Shown piece by piece: positions 18,677-31,846 of a stretch of DNA of 64,000 nt (position 1 is its first letter; each line of letters starts with the position of its first letter). The notes beneath the pieces were generated by a model. That model was not told the origin of the DNA, made no database searches, and worked only from the letters and a program-made list of their open reading frames with translations. Both the position numbers and the translations under genes were made by a program. The DNA is from Tetracentron sinense (lineage: Eukaryota; Streptophyta; Magnoliopsida; Trochodendrales; Trochodendraceae). Location: NCBI GenBank assembly GCA_015143295.1, contig CM026551.1, positions 47,604,034 to 47,668,033 on the forward strand, given 5' to 3'.

Positions 18677-21600
18677 ACTGATATCAAAGCATCTGGGTTC
18701 GAGTTGGAGCCATGATGGAAGAACTAGGAAATGTGAGAATCAACAAGTTCAATGGTTTGGACTTTAGATTATGGAAGATGTAGATAGAGGATTACCTTTA
18801 TCAAAATGATCTCTATCTTCTTTTAAAAGGCAAAAAGAAGAAACTAGAGAAGATGACGAACGAGAAGTGAGATATATTAGACAGGAAAGCCCTGGACATG
18901 ATACAACTCTCACTTGATGCATATGTTGCTTTCAACATCTCGAAAGAGAAGACACTGGTAGGGGTAATGAATGCCCTGGCAAGTATGTTGAAATACTCTT
19001 TGCATCAAATAAGTTCGAGTTCGTTCTCCAGGTTGAGATGGAGACCCCGTGCCAGAACTGGTGAATGGCCTGCCCGAAGCATCCTGAGTAGAAAGTATTT
19101 TTAATCAAAAGATTATTCAATATGAAAGTAGGTATGTGATTGAGCATCTAAACAATTTCAACACAATCAGCAGTCAGTTAAGTTTGGTAGGCATCAATTT
19201 TGATGATGAAGTACGGGCTTTAGCTATTTTATCTTCATTACCAGAAAGCTGGAGTGCCTTGACTATGGCTATGAGTAATTCTGCAGGGACAAATACATTG
19301 AAGTATGATAATGTTGTGGGGGTTGTTCTGAGCGAGGAAGGGGGCAATCATAAAAAAGAGGAACAAAAATAATGGTAGATCAAAGTCCAGAAGGGGCAAA
19401 TCTAAATGAAAGGAATCTTGTTGTTGGAACTATAGCAAGTCAGGCCACTTCAGTATGGATTATAATTATACAAAGAAACCTGTAGAGAGTAGCAATCAAG
19501 TACGAAAAGATCAGGCAAATATTTCAAAAAACATTAAGATGTCTTGATTCTTTCTTGTGATGTATGGGGTAAATGTCACGCCCAAAATCTCATTGTTGGT
19601 CAAATGAGACTTTGGACCTGTAACACTGCATATTCATCTTCTCTTAGCAACATACAAGGATATAAAATATGAGTATGAAATTTTCTTTAACAGTAAACCT
19701 CAAAATAGAATAACATCAATAATTTGATGATCTAAAGATGTTTAAGTCTTTTCAAGTCATAATTTGTCTTTCACTTTAATCTTATAGCTCCCCTCACTCA
19801 CAAAACAGAAACTTTACTGGCCAAACATTCTTGGAACGAGGGCTACCCTTCCAGCTCAATTCTTCCTCCCCCTATCTTGTAGGCAAGCATGGCCTTCTTT
19901 TCATTTCCCACTCAGGACCTCAATGCAGTCACTTCCATAGCGGCTAAAAAGAAAGGAAATCTCAGCAATTGAACCTACCAACTGTCTCTATCTCCAAAGC
20001 CGAAGTTTGAATTTCATTGCTAACTGTAATCAAAGTTTTGATCTCCACTGCCCGAAAGGAGATTTTCTACGAGTTGTCAGCATTGAACCTTCAAAGAAGA
20101 AAGGGCCACACTATTGAGCCTTGCTTTAGCAACAAGGAAATGATACGCTTCCCGAACCTGATGCAGATAAAGGTACAAATGGTCCCAATTTTGTTTCTAA
20201 TCCAGCTAAGATTCTTACAAATGTGCTTGTTGCACTAAAGATTCAATCTCGAAATTGATCAAGCAATGCATCTTCAAATGCTCCTTCCAACTGGATTTTG
20301 GACCCATGGGCATACAATCACATCACAGGTGATGTGTCTGGGTTGGTTTGGCCTCCTCTTCAAAGTATTTAGGTAATCCATTCATACACACTACAAATAA
20401 TTCTCCTCTGAAAATGGGTCATTCTGGAACCGTTTCTATGAAAATGAGTCCCTGTATACTCCCCATCTGATCTTTTCTATTATCAATAATCTGATGATTT
20501 AATGACCAACTCGAGATAAGTAATCTAATCACTCACTGTGATCTCAAATACAAAATTAAAACCTAAGCAACACCTTTAATTATCTTATTACATCCCTTTC
20601 AACTGAAATAAAACAAAAATAACTAAATGGATCAATAATATGAATAATGATCCAAATCCACTTCTACCTCCTAGTAGTCACCTTCCTGTTCTTCTAAATA
20701 TTCCTCCTGGGTCCTGGAGCATAGATGTCCAATCCTCCTGTACCTACCAACAATAACAAACCGGTTGAACATTCACAACACTCAGTATATATAAAGTACA
20801 GTTAACAATATAAATATCATATCATGCAATTCCATACATATCATACTTCACATAATCAAAGTGCGAAAAACATGTGAGCAATATTCATATCATCATTCCG
20901 TACAGACCTGGGATACATGTGCATATGCATGTGAAATCATAACAATAACATGTCTGTCCATACCAGGGTTCCAAGGTCCATGTCAGTCTAAGTTTCATAC
21001 CAAATTTCAATACCAAGGTCCATACCAGATTTTCAATAACAAGGTTCATACCAGATTTCCATACCAGCCACATACCAGAGTTATGTCAGTTTCTATATGC
21101 ATGCATGATCATGTGAGACTTGTGCACTTAACAACTTACCATGTCGTGAACAATGTGCTTGAGTGTCATGATTAACTTTCGATTAGGTTATCCCTTAGAT
21201 TTCGATATCTCACCTTGTAAACTCCACTAAAGTCACCCACATAACAATAGTTAGAGAATTCTAGGTTATTATTATCATTCTCCAAGTACTTACGCTTTTG
21301 AAATTTAACCATTATACATGCATAATTAATCATAATTTAGCATATGAACATCATACCAATAATACTTATCATTCATATAGGTTCTCATATTCAAATCATA
21401 TAAACATGGTAATCGATATCATTGTATAACAATTGCCTTCAATGACGCCTTGTGGTGTTGTTGAGTTTAACCAAAATAATATAACAATTCGATAATCACA
21501 ATCCTATAACCCTAATTCTATGATCATAAATCCATAATCACAATTCCATCATTACCATTCAATCACATATCCATCCTGAAACCCTAAGATTAGTATTCCA

Positions 21601-23535
21601 TCATCGTATAATAATTCTCAACATCGTTATCAATTTAAAACCATAAAACAATAGCATATCATAATATTTTTCTCATATTTAATTCTCAATCTCGAATTCC
21701 ATACCATTTTCCAACATGCAATATCACACAATTCTCTTATACATTCATTAAACCACCATGCAAGCATATTTAGATCTAAATTAGAGATTATTCTTATCAT
21801 AAGATCATTAAAAGTACAATATATATAGTACCCTCTTAATCGCTTCTCTACGATCGATTTCTTGAGAAAGGTCTTGGATGCGATCTCCAAGATTTTCCTT
21901 CTTCACCTTGCAAAACTCTTTGTAAACTCTCTATGAGATTTCTAAAACTCTTAGAATGTTTAAAACTCTAAAACTCACGAATTAGAGGTCTATTTAAAGG
22001 CCAAAAAGTCCTTAGAGACTTTTAATTCTCGGAAATCCAAATTTTAGAAAATTTATGGGCGATTTTACTGCCATGCGGTAGACAGGATTGCATGGGTGGT
22101 CGATTGGTTATGGTCGGTCAATCGTTTTGGTCGAGCGGTCGATCGGAATGGCTGGGGCTACTATTTTGATTTTATGCATTTTTTTCCACCAGTCAGTCGA
22201 CTGGATGTGTAAGACAGTCTACCGGTTTGCCTAGTGCTTGTTTTGTTTTGTTATTTTCTTAATTCTCACCCGTAGTCTTTGGTTACACAATATTATTTAG
22301 TATAGATAAACATTAAATGAGTTATTTGACACAGAATTCGTTTTTCATTTGATTCATACAAGATGCAATACATGAAAGTTTTGGGTCTCTTCAGCGAATC
22401 TTAGGTAGTAGATTTTGGTGCATCGCTTCATGTTACAACTCACAAGGACATCCTTCATAATTACGTACAAAAAACTTCAAGAAGGTCTACTTAGGTGATG
22501 ACGAGCCTTGTAGTATTATTGGCAAAGATGATATTCAAATAAATCTATCGAATAGGACAATTTTGATACTAAGAGATATAAGGCATGTTCCTACACTTGA
22601 GAGGAATTTGATTTTTGTGGGACAACTAGCAGAACCAGGCTTCTAACAACCTTCATGAATTATTCGTGGAAGATCACCAATGGTTTTATGGTGGTAGCTC
22701 GTGGTAAGAAAGATTGCACTCTTTATCTGACATCCGAAACTATAGGTTCAATTGCAACAACTGTAGATGCCAACACATGGCATTGCAGATTAGGGAACAT
22801 GAGTGAAAAAGAGATGAAGATCATGCATGCGAAGAAACTTCCAGGTTTGAGATCTGAATTTCTATGAAGATTACATCTATTTGAAGCAGAAGAAAGTCAA
22901 CTTCTCAAAAGGCATAAGCTCCAAAAGTCGAGAGGCTAGATTTGGTACATACAAATGTATGAGAACCAACAAAGGTACCTTCTTTTGGAGGTTCAGTTTT
23001 TTGGTTGAAATCCTAATCACTTAACCCACTCACACACACGGTTAGGCCAACACACACACGGCCCTATGAGACTAAGCCCAACACACCTCTTCAAAAGGGC
23101 CTACCTCTTGAAGAGGAGGATAGGTTCAGTTTACTTTGTAACTTTCATTGATGATGTTAGTAGAAAGTCATGAGTATATTTTTTGAAACATAAGTCTTGG
23201 GTATTTGATGTCTTCAAGAAATAGAAAGCTTTAGTAGAGACTGAAACATGTCTAAAGCTGAAATGTCTGAGATCAGACAATAAGGGAGAATACTGCTCAA
23301 GTGAGTTTGAAGAGTATTGTTCAGTTAATTGAATTTGAATCAGAAGACAGAAAACGATTCCAAGACACCACAGTAGAACAACATTGCAAAACACATGAAC
23401 GAGACCATTATGAAGCGTGCTAGAAGCATGAGGATCCATGTAGGGTTGCCTAAGCAGTTTTGGGTGGATGTTGTGAGCACTGCAATCTACTTGATTAACA
23501 AAGGACCATCGGTTGCTTTTGCCCAAAGCTAGACA
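18677..23535 (+). mobile_element. Ty1/copia retrotransposon fossil, interrupted
   Basis: Parts in order on the plus strand: primer-site-like sequence (18679), a gag-like region (about 18712-19560), a protease motif region and GAG-pre-integrase (about 22385-22870), and part of integrase (about 23270-23532), where it stops. Reverse transcriptase and RNase H are missing. It is broken, with many breaks, and is old. Between gag and protease it is split by about 2.8 kb of other retroelement sequence (19574-22372). A smaller foreign stretch rich in ACACACACGG lies near 23010-23120. Confidence 0.75.
19574..22372 (-). mobile_element. LTR-type insertion within the copia fossil
   Basis: Begins TGTCACGCCC, as does the solo LTR at 38921 (TGTCACGACC), and ends about ..GCAATACA, with poorly matching 5-bp flanks (GTAAA/TGAAA). 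The middle shares the CAACACTC-type block of gypsy LTRs with the second part of that solo LTR. A second copia-like protease scrap (about 20230-20400) is embedded in it. This is a mosaic of decayed elements with no complete gene; borders are approximate. Confidence 0.5.
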
Positions 23536-24285
23536 CATTTACAAAGGCTTTTAAGCCTGAACTTGGCCCGACCTGCAGCCCTAGATGTGCTCATTAGTGG
23601 GAGGTAAACTGAGAGCAAACATGCAATGCCAACATAGAGCGACATCCAAAGAAATGCTAGCACAATGCCAACAGAGCCTTGGAAAGCTGTCTACAACTTT
23701 CAAGCATTGGTCAATTAGAGCCAGTTCGTCTCGAGGAATTTAAGTAGTCAAAAACAGGTCTAAATCGAAACACATGTAATGGAACAGTAATGCCTCAAAT
23801 TTACAACAAAATATTCAGAACCAATTGAACTGTTTGAATTTGGATTTTGTAAAAGCAGTGTATACAGAGAATAAATTCTTCATAAATCAGAATAGAAAGA
23901 CTTGCTCCATCGCAGTTGTTTCTTTTGCCCACCTGGACCTAAAGAGCAGCAAAGCAATAAATCTAATTGCACATTTAAGAGTTGTTTTGCCTCCATGTCA
24001 TAGCCAACAGTATCTGTGGGGACCTGTGTTCCAGTCACAGATAGTGATTCACATATTTCCAAGGCAAGAAACAGAAAATTTTGAGTCAATTTTATGATAA
24101 ATAAGGGTGAATCCTCCAAAGCATAAATTAAATATGTAACATTCAACAAAGTTCAAGATATCAACGCCATTTGACGCTTTGAAAAGACACATTGATCGGT
24201 CAACCGATTGGCACTATATTTGCTGCCATATAACACAAAAACTTTAATCAATAGACTGGAAAAGGTTAAAAAAACTGGCCAATGC
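23536..24285 (-). other. Unassigned region with coding-like minus-strand stretch
   Basis: The minus strand over about 23940-24080 reads ALEICESLSVTGTQVPTDTV and then GYDMEAKQLLNVQLDLLL. It is open, of coding-like composition, with AG dinucleotides after pyrimidine tracts. I cannot name the protein. It may belong to the same decayed gene as the exon-like blocks at 24.3-27.5 kb. Confidence 0.25.
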
Positions 24286-24405
24286 CTATGCCCAAGGAAA
24301 CAATTTGAACTGTGGTTCTGGCTGTGGTTGATCAGGATTTTCCCTACACTTCCAAACTCCCTCTCTACCTCCCTCAGTGACTTCTTTGTCGAGAGTATTT
24401 AAGGT
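24286..24405 (-). pseudogene. Coding-like terminal exon candidate, unrecognised
   Basis: The minus strand is open for 40 codons, including NTLDKEVTEGGREGVWK and ENPDQPQPEPQFKLFPWA, and ends at a stop at 24288-24286. The composition (Pro, Glu, Gln, Trp) is unlike the AT-rich spacer around it, and a plausible acceptor precedes it. No family is recognised. It could be the last exon of a lost gene whose other exon-like blocks lie at 24801 and beyond. Confidence 0.3.
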
Positions 24406-24800
24406 AAGTCAAGGGGATCAACTAACCAAATGAGAATTTGGCATTTTCAAATAGTATCTGGGTAAAACAAACTACTTCAAAATTTTAAGTTTTTACCAGA
24501 TTTCATAATATTTGCAGTTACTAAGATTTCAAAAGAGCATCTCAGCAAAAAACAGCATATTAACTCCAATTACAAGCAAGTGCTCTAAAACTGTCACTTT
24601 GTAAGAAAAGATCTCTCGTAAATGCGGGCGGGTTCGGGGAGGTTGACAGTTCTTTTTTTTTATTTAGTGGTGGTTGACAGGTTAGGTAGGAATTATGGGT
24701 AAGGTTTCTACATTGTGGATAAACGAGTTGCAGAGTACCAAATTAAAACACAGAAAAGACTCAAATGGACAATTAATGAATGAAGTGCTAAAAAATGTAC

Positions 24801-24864
24801 CATCAAGATAGGATCATTGCTAAGCTCTTTGTCACATTGGTCCAAAGACTTCAGGTGGCCATAT
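24801..24864 (-). pseudogene. Exon-like block, best copy of the array
   Basis: 64 nt between acceptor TTTGTAG and donor GTACAT on the minus strand. One frame is fully open and encodes 21 residues starting YGHLKSLDQ. Homologous blocks sit near 25095-25150, 27050-27105 and 27400-27455. The parent protein is not recognised. Whether it is still transcribed is unknown. Confidence 0.4.
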
Positions 24865-25261
24865 CTACAAACATAACAACAAATTTAGAAGAAGATTGAA
24901 TTCCAAATAACTTAACTAGTGAAGAAAGGCTCTGCTGCAAACTAGCTGTAGTGTATGCTACTTGAAAGTTATAATTGACAACCCATAATAATAGTCTGAA
25001 TGACCCATTTCCTACTCTGCAGCAATCTGTAAATATTGCACAACTCTTAAAAGCATAAAACCAAACCCAGATCAATTTTTTAATTCCAATTTTCAAGATA
25101 GATACATTGCTAAGCTACTTATTCCAATCATCCAAAATCTTCAGGTGGCCATGCCTAGAGAAACAACATTTACAAAAGCTATAATTCCAAAAACTAATGT
25201 GAAAGGCTTAGCTGCACGAGTTATCATGTAGGTTAGAAAAATTATGGAGTATAATCACCAT

Positions 25262-25335
25262 AATCAGTCCCTTATCCCAAATATTTGGGTCGGTAACATG
25301 AATCCTGTTTTGCCATTCCACTGTATTTAGCTTGA
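25262..25335 (-). mobile_element. RTE-type LINE 3' end scrap
   Basis: CTTATCCCAAATATTTGGGT followed by CGGTAACATGAATCCTGTTTTGCCATTCCA matches the 3' terminal sequence common to plant RTE LINEs, here reversed. It is very similar to the longer copy at 49876-50224. It is truncated to about 75 bp. Confidence 0.5.
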
Positions 25336-25504
25336 AATAACAATTCAGGATTCATGTTATAGGATTTGGAGGTGTTTTTTACACTGGATGCAACCGAAAA
25401 AACACTCCTTTATGCGGGCTTGAAACCAGCAATTCAATGCAAAAAGTGGCACAGTAGAGTTAATTATGGAACTGTAATATGGAAACTTATATATGACTCA
25501 CAAT

Positions 25505-26897
25505 TGTTAGCCTTTAGGTTTTTGACCTAAGGTAAAATCTTTGATTTTGATGATAACACAATAATAGAATGACATTTGTGTTACTAATGTTCTATTGAAT
25601 TTTAGTGTATTTCAACTTATGAACAGCATTAGCACATCATTCAAGACAAAAAAATGAAAATAACAACCAAGCAAGAAAGATTCTCAATCGAGCTATACGA
25701 AAGCAATTGGATCAAGTTGAGCATATTGAAGATCATGCCCAAAGTCCAAGTCGGATCTTGAAGCTAAAGCCAAATCTACTCAAGATCAAGATTGAAGACT
25801 CTCAAGAAGGTTTTATAGTTTATTATTTAATCCTTGAGAGTACTTACGATTTATGTAAGAAGTCCTCAAAGTTTGGTTGGTTGAATTGCTCAATACTTAG
25901 ATCGATCATAGGTGCCTTAAGACCCAATTGAATATCAATCTAAAGACATAAAACATGATAAATATCTTGATTAAGATAAAGGAATAGACCTTGAAATCAT
26001 GCTCATCATATTGGTTAAGTAAAGATGAGATTACAGAGAAAACAGAGTAATCTCGTCGACGTAATTGAATAGGGAATTCAATCTCATCGACGAATTTGGC
26101 CGTAGAGCCACTGTTTTCATTTTTGTTCCAATCTCATTGATGAATTCAAAGCGATCACCAAATCTTGTCGAGACGAATTCTTGCGGGACAAAGTTTTCTG
26201 AACTTTGAAACGCCTAGTTTTTAATGGTCATTCTTTGCCCCTTTGTGCCTCTAATGACTATATTTTTGCAGGGGCTATAAATAGGATTGATTTATGAATG
26301 AAATTAACAACTCCAATACTTCCAATTAATCAAATCATTCACTCAAGGCTTAGATTGCAAAATCTATCGAGTTCAACCTAAAAATCTCAAATCCTAGTTT
26401 TTGAGTTATTCAACTCCAATCTTTGGGAGATTTTCTAGAGAGTGTTCAAGTCTTTATCAGCTTGTTCTACAAGCATTTCAAGATTGTAAACACTTATTCA
26501 AAGTGTGTTGAAATCAAGTGGTCCGTGGGACACTTGTCCGTGAAGCCGGAAGCTTGGTAAGGTGTGATCTCTACCCGGAAAGAGATTGTAACGGTTTGGT
26601 CTTCACCCGGAAGAAGGTTGTGCGATTGGGTATAAACAGTAGTGAATCCTCTAGCGGGTATAGCTTGAGGCGGGGACGTAGGCGGGTTGCCAAACTTCAT
26701 GAACAACATCGTATGTCAACATGTTTGCATTCTCTCTAACTTTTCACTTTACTTTCTTGTTTGAATTGATTTAGTAAAATTGCATTATATTCCCTTTAAC
26801 TTGTTTAAGTTGAAATTCCGCTTAGGGAAGTAGAAAGAACTTTAAATTGTCATAGACTCTATTCACCTCCCCTCTAGGGTCCAATCCTTGGGCAACA
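25505..26897 (+). mobile_element. Ty1/copia solo LTR with TSD ACAAT
   Basis: 1393 bp, beginning TGTTAGCCTTTAGG and ending GGGCAACA. It is flanked by exact 5-bp duplications ACAAT (25500-25504 and 26898-26902). Near its right end it has CTATTCACCTCCCCTCTAGG, a motif typical of the 3' part of many plant copia LTRs. No internal region is present, so this is a solo LTR left by LTR-LTR recombination. It inserted into the tandem array. Confidence 0.9.
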
Positions 26898-27584
26898 ACA
26901 ATGACCCATTTCCTGCCAAGAGTTATAGAATGTAATTGTGAATTTTTTACTCTCCTGTAGTCAAACCTTTAAGTATTCCACAACTCCCAAAAGAGAATTA
27001 CAAAACCAGACTGCATAAATTTTTTAATTCCACTTTTCAAAGATAGAAAAATAGCTAAAGCTTCTTGTCCCAATTAACCAAAACCTTTAATTGGTCATCT
27101 CTACAAACAAAACAGCAAGTATAAAAGAAGATTCAATTCCAAAGAAATTAATTAGTGAAGAAAGGCTTGATGCATTAATTATCATGTAGGCTACTAATAA
27201 GTAGGGAATGTTAATATGAAAGTTAATAGTTGATAGCCATAATAAAAGTTCAATGACACATTCCCTGCCAAGAGTTATAGAACACAATTAGTGAATTTTT
27301 GACTTACAACCTGCATTAAAATCTTCAACAATTGCATATCTTAAAAACAGTAAAAAAAAAACCCAGTTCAAATTTTGGATTCAATTTTCAAGACAGAATC
27401 ATTACAATTTACAAAGGTTCTTGTCCCCAGGATCCAAAATCTTCAACTGGCCATATCTGGATACACAACAGAATGTATAGAAGAAGCTTAAAGCCAAAAG
27501 AGCTTAATTAGTGAAGAAAGGATTTGTTGAACTCGTTATCATGTAGGCTACTAATAATTATGGAACAATAGTAGGAATGGTCAC

Positions 27585-28630
27585 TGTGCAATAGCCGGCT
27601 CGAGTGTTCTCAACCCCACACTAGCACTTTCGCCCTAGTGAGAAGCCAACCAAAATAAATCTCTTGGTCTGAGAACCAAAAGTCAAGGGGTGTGATTAGT
27701 CAACCAAAATAAACCTCTTGGTCTGAGAACCAAAAGTCGGGATTCGGGGGTTCCATTATGAGTCGGGGAAGGTGTTAGGCACCCCAACTCATCCGTCAAA
27801 TGACAGTTGCATTTTAATTTCTCTCCATTATTCTAAATTTCCATTATTCAATCTATAAATAAATAAATAAACTTAACCGGTTCTTTTCGAGATTCGAAAT
27901 GCCCCCTCCTCGACCGAATCGAGGCAATTCTCTCTCTACTTTCTTTTATTCCAACTACTTCGAGATTGGAATACACCCCTCCTCGACCGAATTGGGGTGA
28001 TTCTCTCTACTTGAGCAACATGCCCATTTTTCCTTAAATCAGCAAAGGTCAACTCTCTCCTCGACCGATTTGAGAGAGACCTCGCTTATATTGGTTGGAA
28101 AAAGGGAAGGTTTCCATTTCCTCACGACCGTTTGGAGGGAACCTTTAGACTACTAACAGAAAATAAGAGAATGAGAGACTTGAATGAGTAGAAGAAGAAT
28201 CAAAATAAATAACTAGAAAATCAAATTGCAAATCTTGTTGCAAACCTTTTGATTGCCCTCCAATGGATTCCCGTGCTCCAAACACCTAAGGTGAAAATAA
28301 CAAAGTAGAACCGAACTCCGTAGCTTCTTTAAGTATGTGAGCTCTTGCTCTCTTCTCTACTAGGGTTTCCAAAGGTTGGGGTTTTCCAAGAGGATTTCCA
28401 AGTTCTAGAGATTCCTAAGTATTCCCAAGACTAGGATTTTTCTGCCAAAAACTCAAACAGTTTTTAAAGAATGAATTTCTCCGCTCTTTTGGGTTTGGTC
28501 TAGTTTGGGCTTGGATTGGGCTTGGGCTTAACCTCGGGTTATTTCGGAGTTCGGGTCTTCTTTATTAAGTCCATCTTTTGATACTTGGAGCTAAAAATGA
28601 TCTTTGGCCATGCAAAATTAGGTGTCTATA
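27585..28630 (-). repeat. E1 left LTR (3' LTR of the element)
   Basis: 1046 bp, recognisably similar to 37516-38726 throughout but shorter. It carries the CTCGACCGAAT..GAGGC repeats common to both LTR pairs of this family. Confidence 0.85.
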
Positions 28631-29342
28631 GCTTCCCCTCTTTGCTAGATTTGCTTGCAAAGGATATAGACACAAGCCGATTTGCATGCGAAAAACGATG
28701 TTTGCATCCTTGATTGAGTCAGACATTTTCTAAATCAATTTTTTCAAAATAATGTAATAGCCCAGTAAGGAAAAGTACAAGAAAACGGAGACAGGTCCGA
28801 CATGTAGGCCTATCATGGACCTCAATCTCCCTCACAGGTTCGATCTGAACCTACACAAATGGGGTAGTAATAAAGTATATTTGTAAGCTTTTAAACAATT
28901 TTTTCAAAAATATATATTTTTTTAATTTTTAACTCAATTGGAGGATGCATACATCATTTTTCATAGCGACAATGGTCAAACAATCATGATTATGGAATGA
29001 ATCAAACTGGCGATTGGTTTGCATATTAAGTTTGAAAAACAAACCTAAAGTTTAGTATAACACGGTTTCCAACCGTAAAGCCATTACTTGACTACAGGTA
29101 GGCGAGGTAAGCTTGCATAAAAAAAAAACTCTCTTTTTTACCCATTGTTGATTCTCTTGTTGCTCTGCAACATAAAACTCTAGCTGAAAGTATATTTTCG
29201 ACCCGGATATGAACTTCGATGTTGCTCTTGGTCCTGCACAGGTATACTAGTTAGTTAATATTCCTTTCAAGACATGCATATTCCTACCTTGACATTGGCC
29301 ATTTGATTCCCTAAAAGTTATCAGTTTATGCAATATTATTAT

Positions 29343-31846
29343 TGTAAGCACCTAATTTTTACACCCCATCTTAACCAGGGTTAATAGCCTTAACCATGGT
29401 TAACCTGCCCTTAGCCCTAGGTCCAACCCTAGGCTTAACTCTAGTTCAAACCCTAACCCTAGGTCAAACCTTAGTCCACACCTAGCCCTAGCCAAGACAC
29501 TAACCTAGGATCTAACCCTAATCCTTAACTCAGCTTAAATCAAGCCCTGGGTCCAGCCCTAGGCTCAACCCTAACTAGCCCTAGCCTAGCCTTAGCCGAA
29601 CCCTAGTTAAACCCTCTAGCTTGACCCATGGCTCAAGGCCTAATCCCAGGCCCAAAGGACAAAAACCTGAACCAGACCACCCTGTGGGCCCAACATGGGC
29701 CCACAAACCCTAGCTGACCGTTGGTAGGGCCCTCAAGTTCAAATTTTGAAGATTCAGTTGATGTTGGTAATAACATTACCGACATTATTGAATTTGGCAA
29801 AAGCTACAGTGACCCAGACCAAAGGCAAGTGGACTGGGCCTGTTTGGGCAAAAAATCTAGAATTGCGGGAATTCATTTACTGTCATTATCCTTTTCTTCT
29901 ACCAGGGTAATGGCGGTACTGGAATTACTGTCATTCTTGGAGAATGCGCAGAAGTGGTCTGGCACCTCCCCTGGACCACTTGTGGCATCTCTCTTGTGTC
30001 CCTCACCCTCCTCTGAATCCCTAAACTACCATAGGTCTCCCCCAAGCCTATAAATATCCTCCCCCTCAAACCTTCAAGCCCACTCTTAAAAAAATTCCAG
30101 AAATTAGAGATAGACCCCTGCTTCTATTCCATCTCAAAGCTCATTGCCAATCTGAAACTTCTGGAGCATCAGCCTTTGGTAGTGAGTTGAACCAGAGGGA
30201 AGACCTTAGTTCTCCCTCTCTACAGTGGCCACTCACACACCCGGCTGCTCTCTTCTCCATCTTCGAAGCTTGAAAACCAGAGGATAGGGACCTTCTCCCT
30301 GCTCTATCTCTTTATTTGCTTACACCACCCTAGTCCACATCCAGGGATTTGCACACCATCCACTCAAACCAAAGGGCTCCCTTTGTCTTCTTCCATAGAC
30401 AAAGGGGAACCCCATGGAATATCAATGGCTCCACATGTCCACACACGGAGCATACCTGTTTGCTTGATCCCCCTAAATCCTCGAAACCTTCCAAGGTACC
30501 TCAAGTCCATGAGGAAACCCCTAGAAGTGTTATGGTGTAACACCATGAGGGACAAACCAGTTTCTGGAAAAATTCCAGAATGGCGGTAATCTCAGAACCG
30601 CCATTCTGAGCTCCATCACTTCCAGTGGCTTTGGGCCTCATACCAAGGATTCCTAGGCCATTCCAAGGCTTGGGATTGGTCCTTAGGACCTTACCCTGAC
30701 CCCACTGAGCATCCCAACTTAACCAGACCTCTTAACCATAGTTAAGTAGAGGCTATTTTGGAAGAAGTCCAAAATATTGGTAATCTATTTACAAACATTC
30801 TGAGATTTTCTGGTTTATTTGTTAAGAGGCCACTATGGGCCCAAGACTTGTGCCAAGTCCCCTATGAGCATCTCCCCTGACCTTCCTTCTTGCTGGCAAA
30901 GCCATTCCCAAAAAGATGGGGAATGGTGGTAGAACCTTCACTGTCATTCCAATTCTGTGATGAATTGGAATTGGCGGGGAACTGATTTTACCCAATTTCC
31001 AATTTTCTGGATTTTGGGCCTTGCACAGGGCCCAGACTTAGTAGGAGGCCATTCTAGGCCCTACCGAGCTATCTGGGCCCACCTCATACCTGACCAGACC
31101 CTTAACTGAGGTTAAACTTAACCTCGATTAGTATCTTTAACCCTAGTTAGATCATTCTAACTTGGAAAAATTAAGAAAATTTTCTGAAAATCCCTGAAAA
31201 ATCTGAAAATGTTAAGTGACCAAAAAATCTTGGCCGTTCTAACCTTGGTTAGCAGTCATAACCATTGTTAACTCACCTTAACCGCGGTTACCCAACTTAA
31301 ACTATGGCTAAACTCATACCCTAGCCTCCAGGCTCAACCCTTAGGCTCCAAGCCCAATCCTTAGCCTCTGGGCTAAACCATAGCAACTCCAGTGCACTTG
31401 ACCTCCTCAGTCAACAAACCTTAATCCCTGAACTAAACCCTAGCCACCTGGTGCACACACACACTCCCTTAACCTTGGCAAGGGGTCATGTGCCAGAACT
31501 ACGCTCGGTCTGATCTCACCCCGATGAATACGTAGGCAACCCTACACGGGTATGACCCTAGTCTAGGATTTTTTCCCTTTCTTGGATTAGCATAACTCTA
31601 AATACTTAGGCATTTTATTAAGTTCGACTTAACTTGGCTTAAACCTAGGGAGTAGGTAACCATTGCAAAATAGGGGTCCCGAGGTGTCAAATCCCTTCCT
31701 CAGGACTTAATCAAACCTCTTACCCTAACTCTAATCGAGACAATTACCCTTGATCTTAATCTGAAACCTCCCGGGACCTATCCCCCAGAATGCATAGGTG
31801 ACGACTCTCGGTAAAAATCCGGATGGGCGAAAAATCCGTGCTCACA
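29343..31846. mobile_element. Solo LTR (TGTAAGCACC family) with TSD ATTAT
   Basis: 2504 bp, beginning TGTAAGCACCTAATTTTTAC and ending CTCACA, with exact flanks ATTAT (29338-29342 and 31847-31851). The empty site is visible in the sister element E4 near 41309-41318, where the same host sequence runs uninterrupted. It is rich in TTAACC/GGTTAA palindromes and CCCTAG repeats. A diverged copy lies reversed at about 8690-11429. Confidence 0.9.

Larger units (their letters stand above)
24790..27584 (-). repeat. Tandem array of about 0.3-kb exon-bearing units
   Basis: At least four diverged copies occur at about 24.80-25.08, 25.08-25.26, 27.04-27.30 and 27.38-27.58 kb. They share GTGAAGAAAGGCT (24922, 25200, 27157, 27512), GACCCATTTCCTGCCAAGAG and TTATCATGTAGGCTACT. 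On the minus strand each has a pyrimidine tract ending in AG, followed by a conserved block that reads YGHLKSLDQCDKELSND in the best copy (24801-24864, also with a GTACAT donor). The other copies carry stops or altered donors. The array is split by a copia solo LTR (25505-26897) and truncated on the right by the element at 27585. Confidence 0.55.

Noticed and set aside
18690-18715. Possible tRNA gene (GGGTTCGAGTTGGAGCC)
   Set aside because: No cloverleaf could be formed; it is the region just after the copia primer site.
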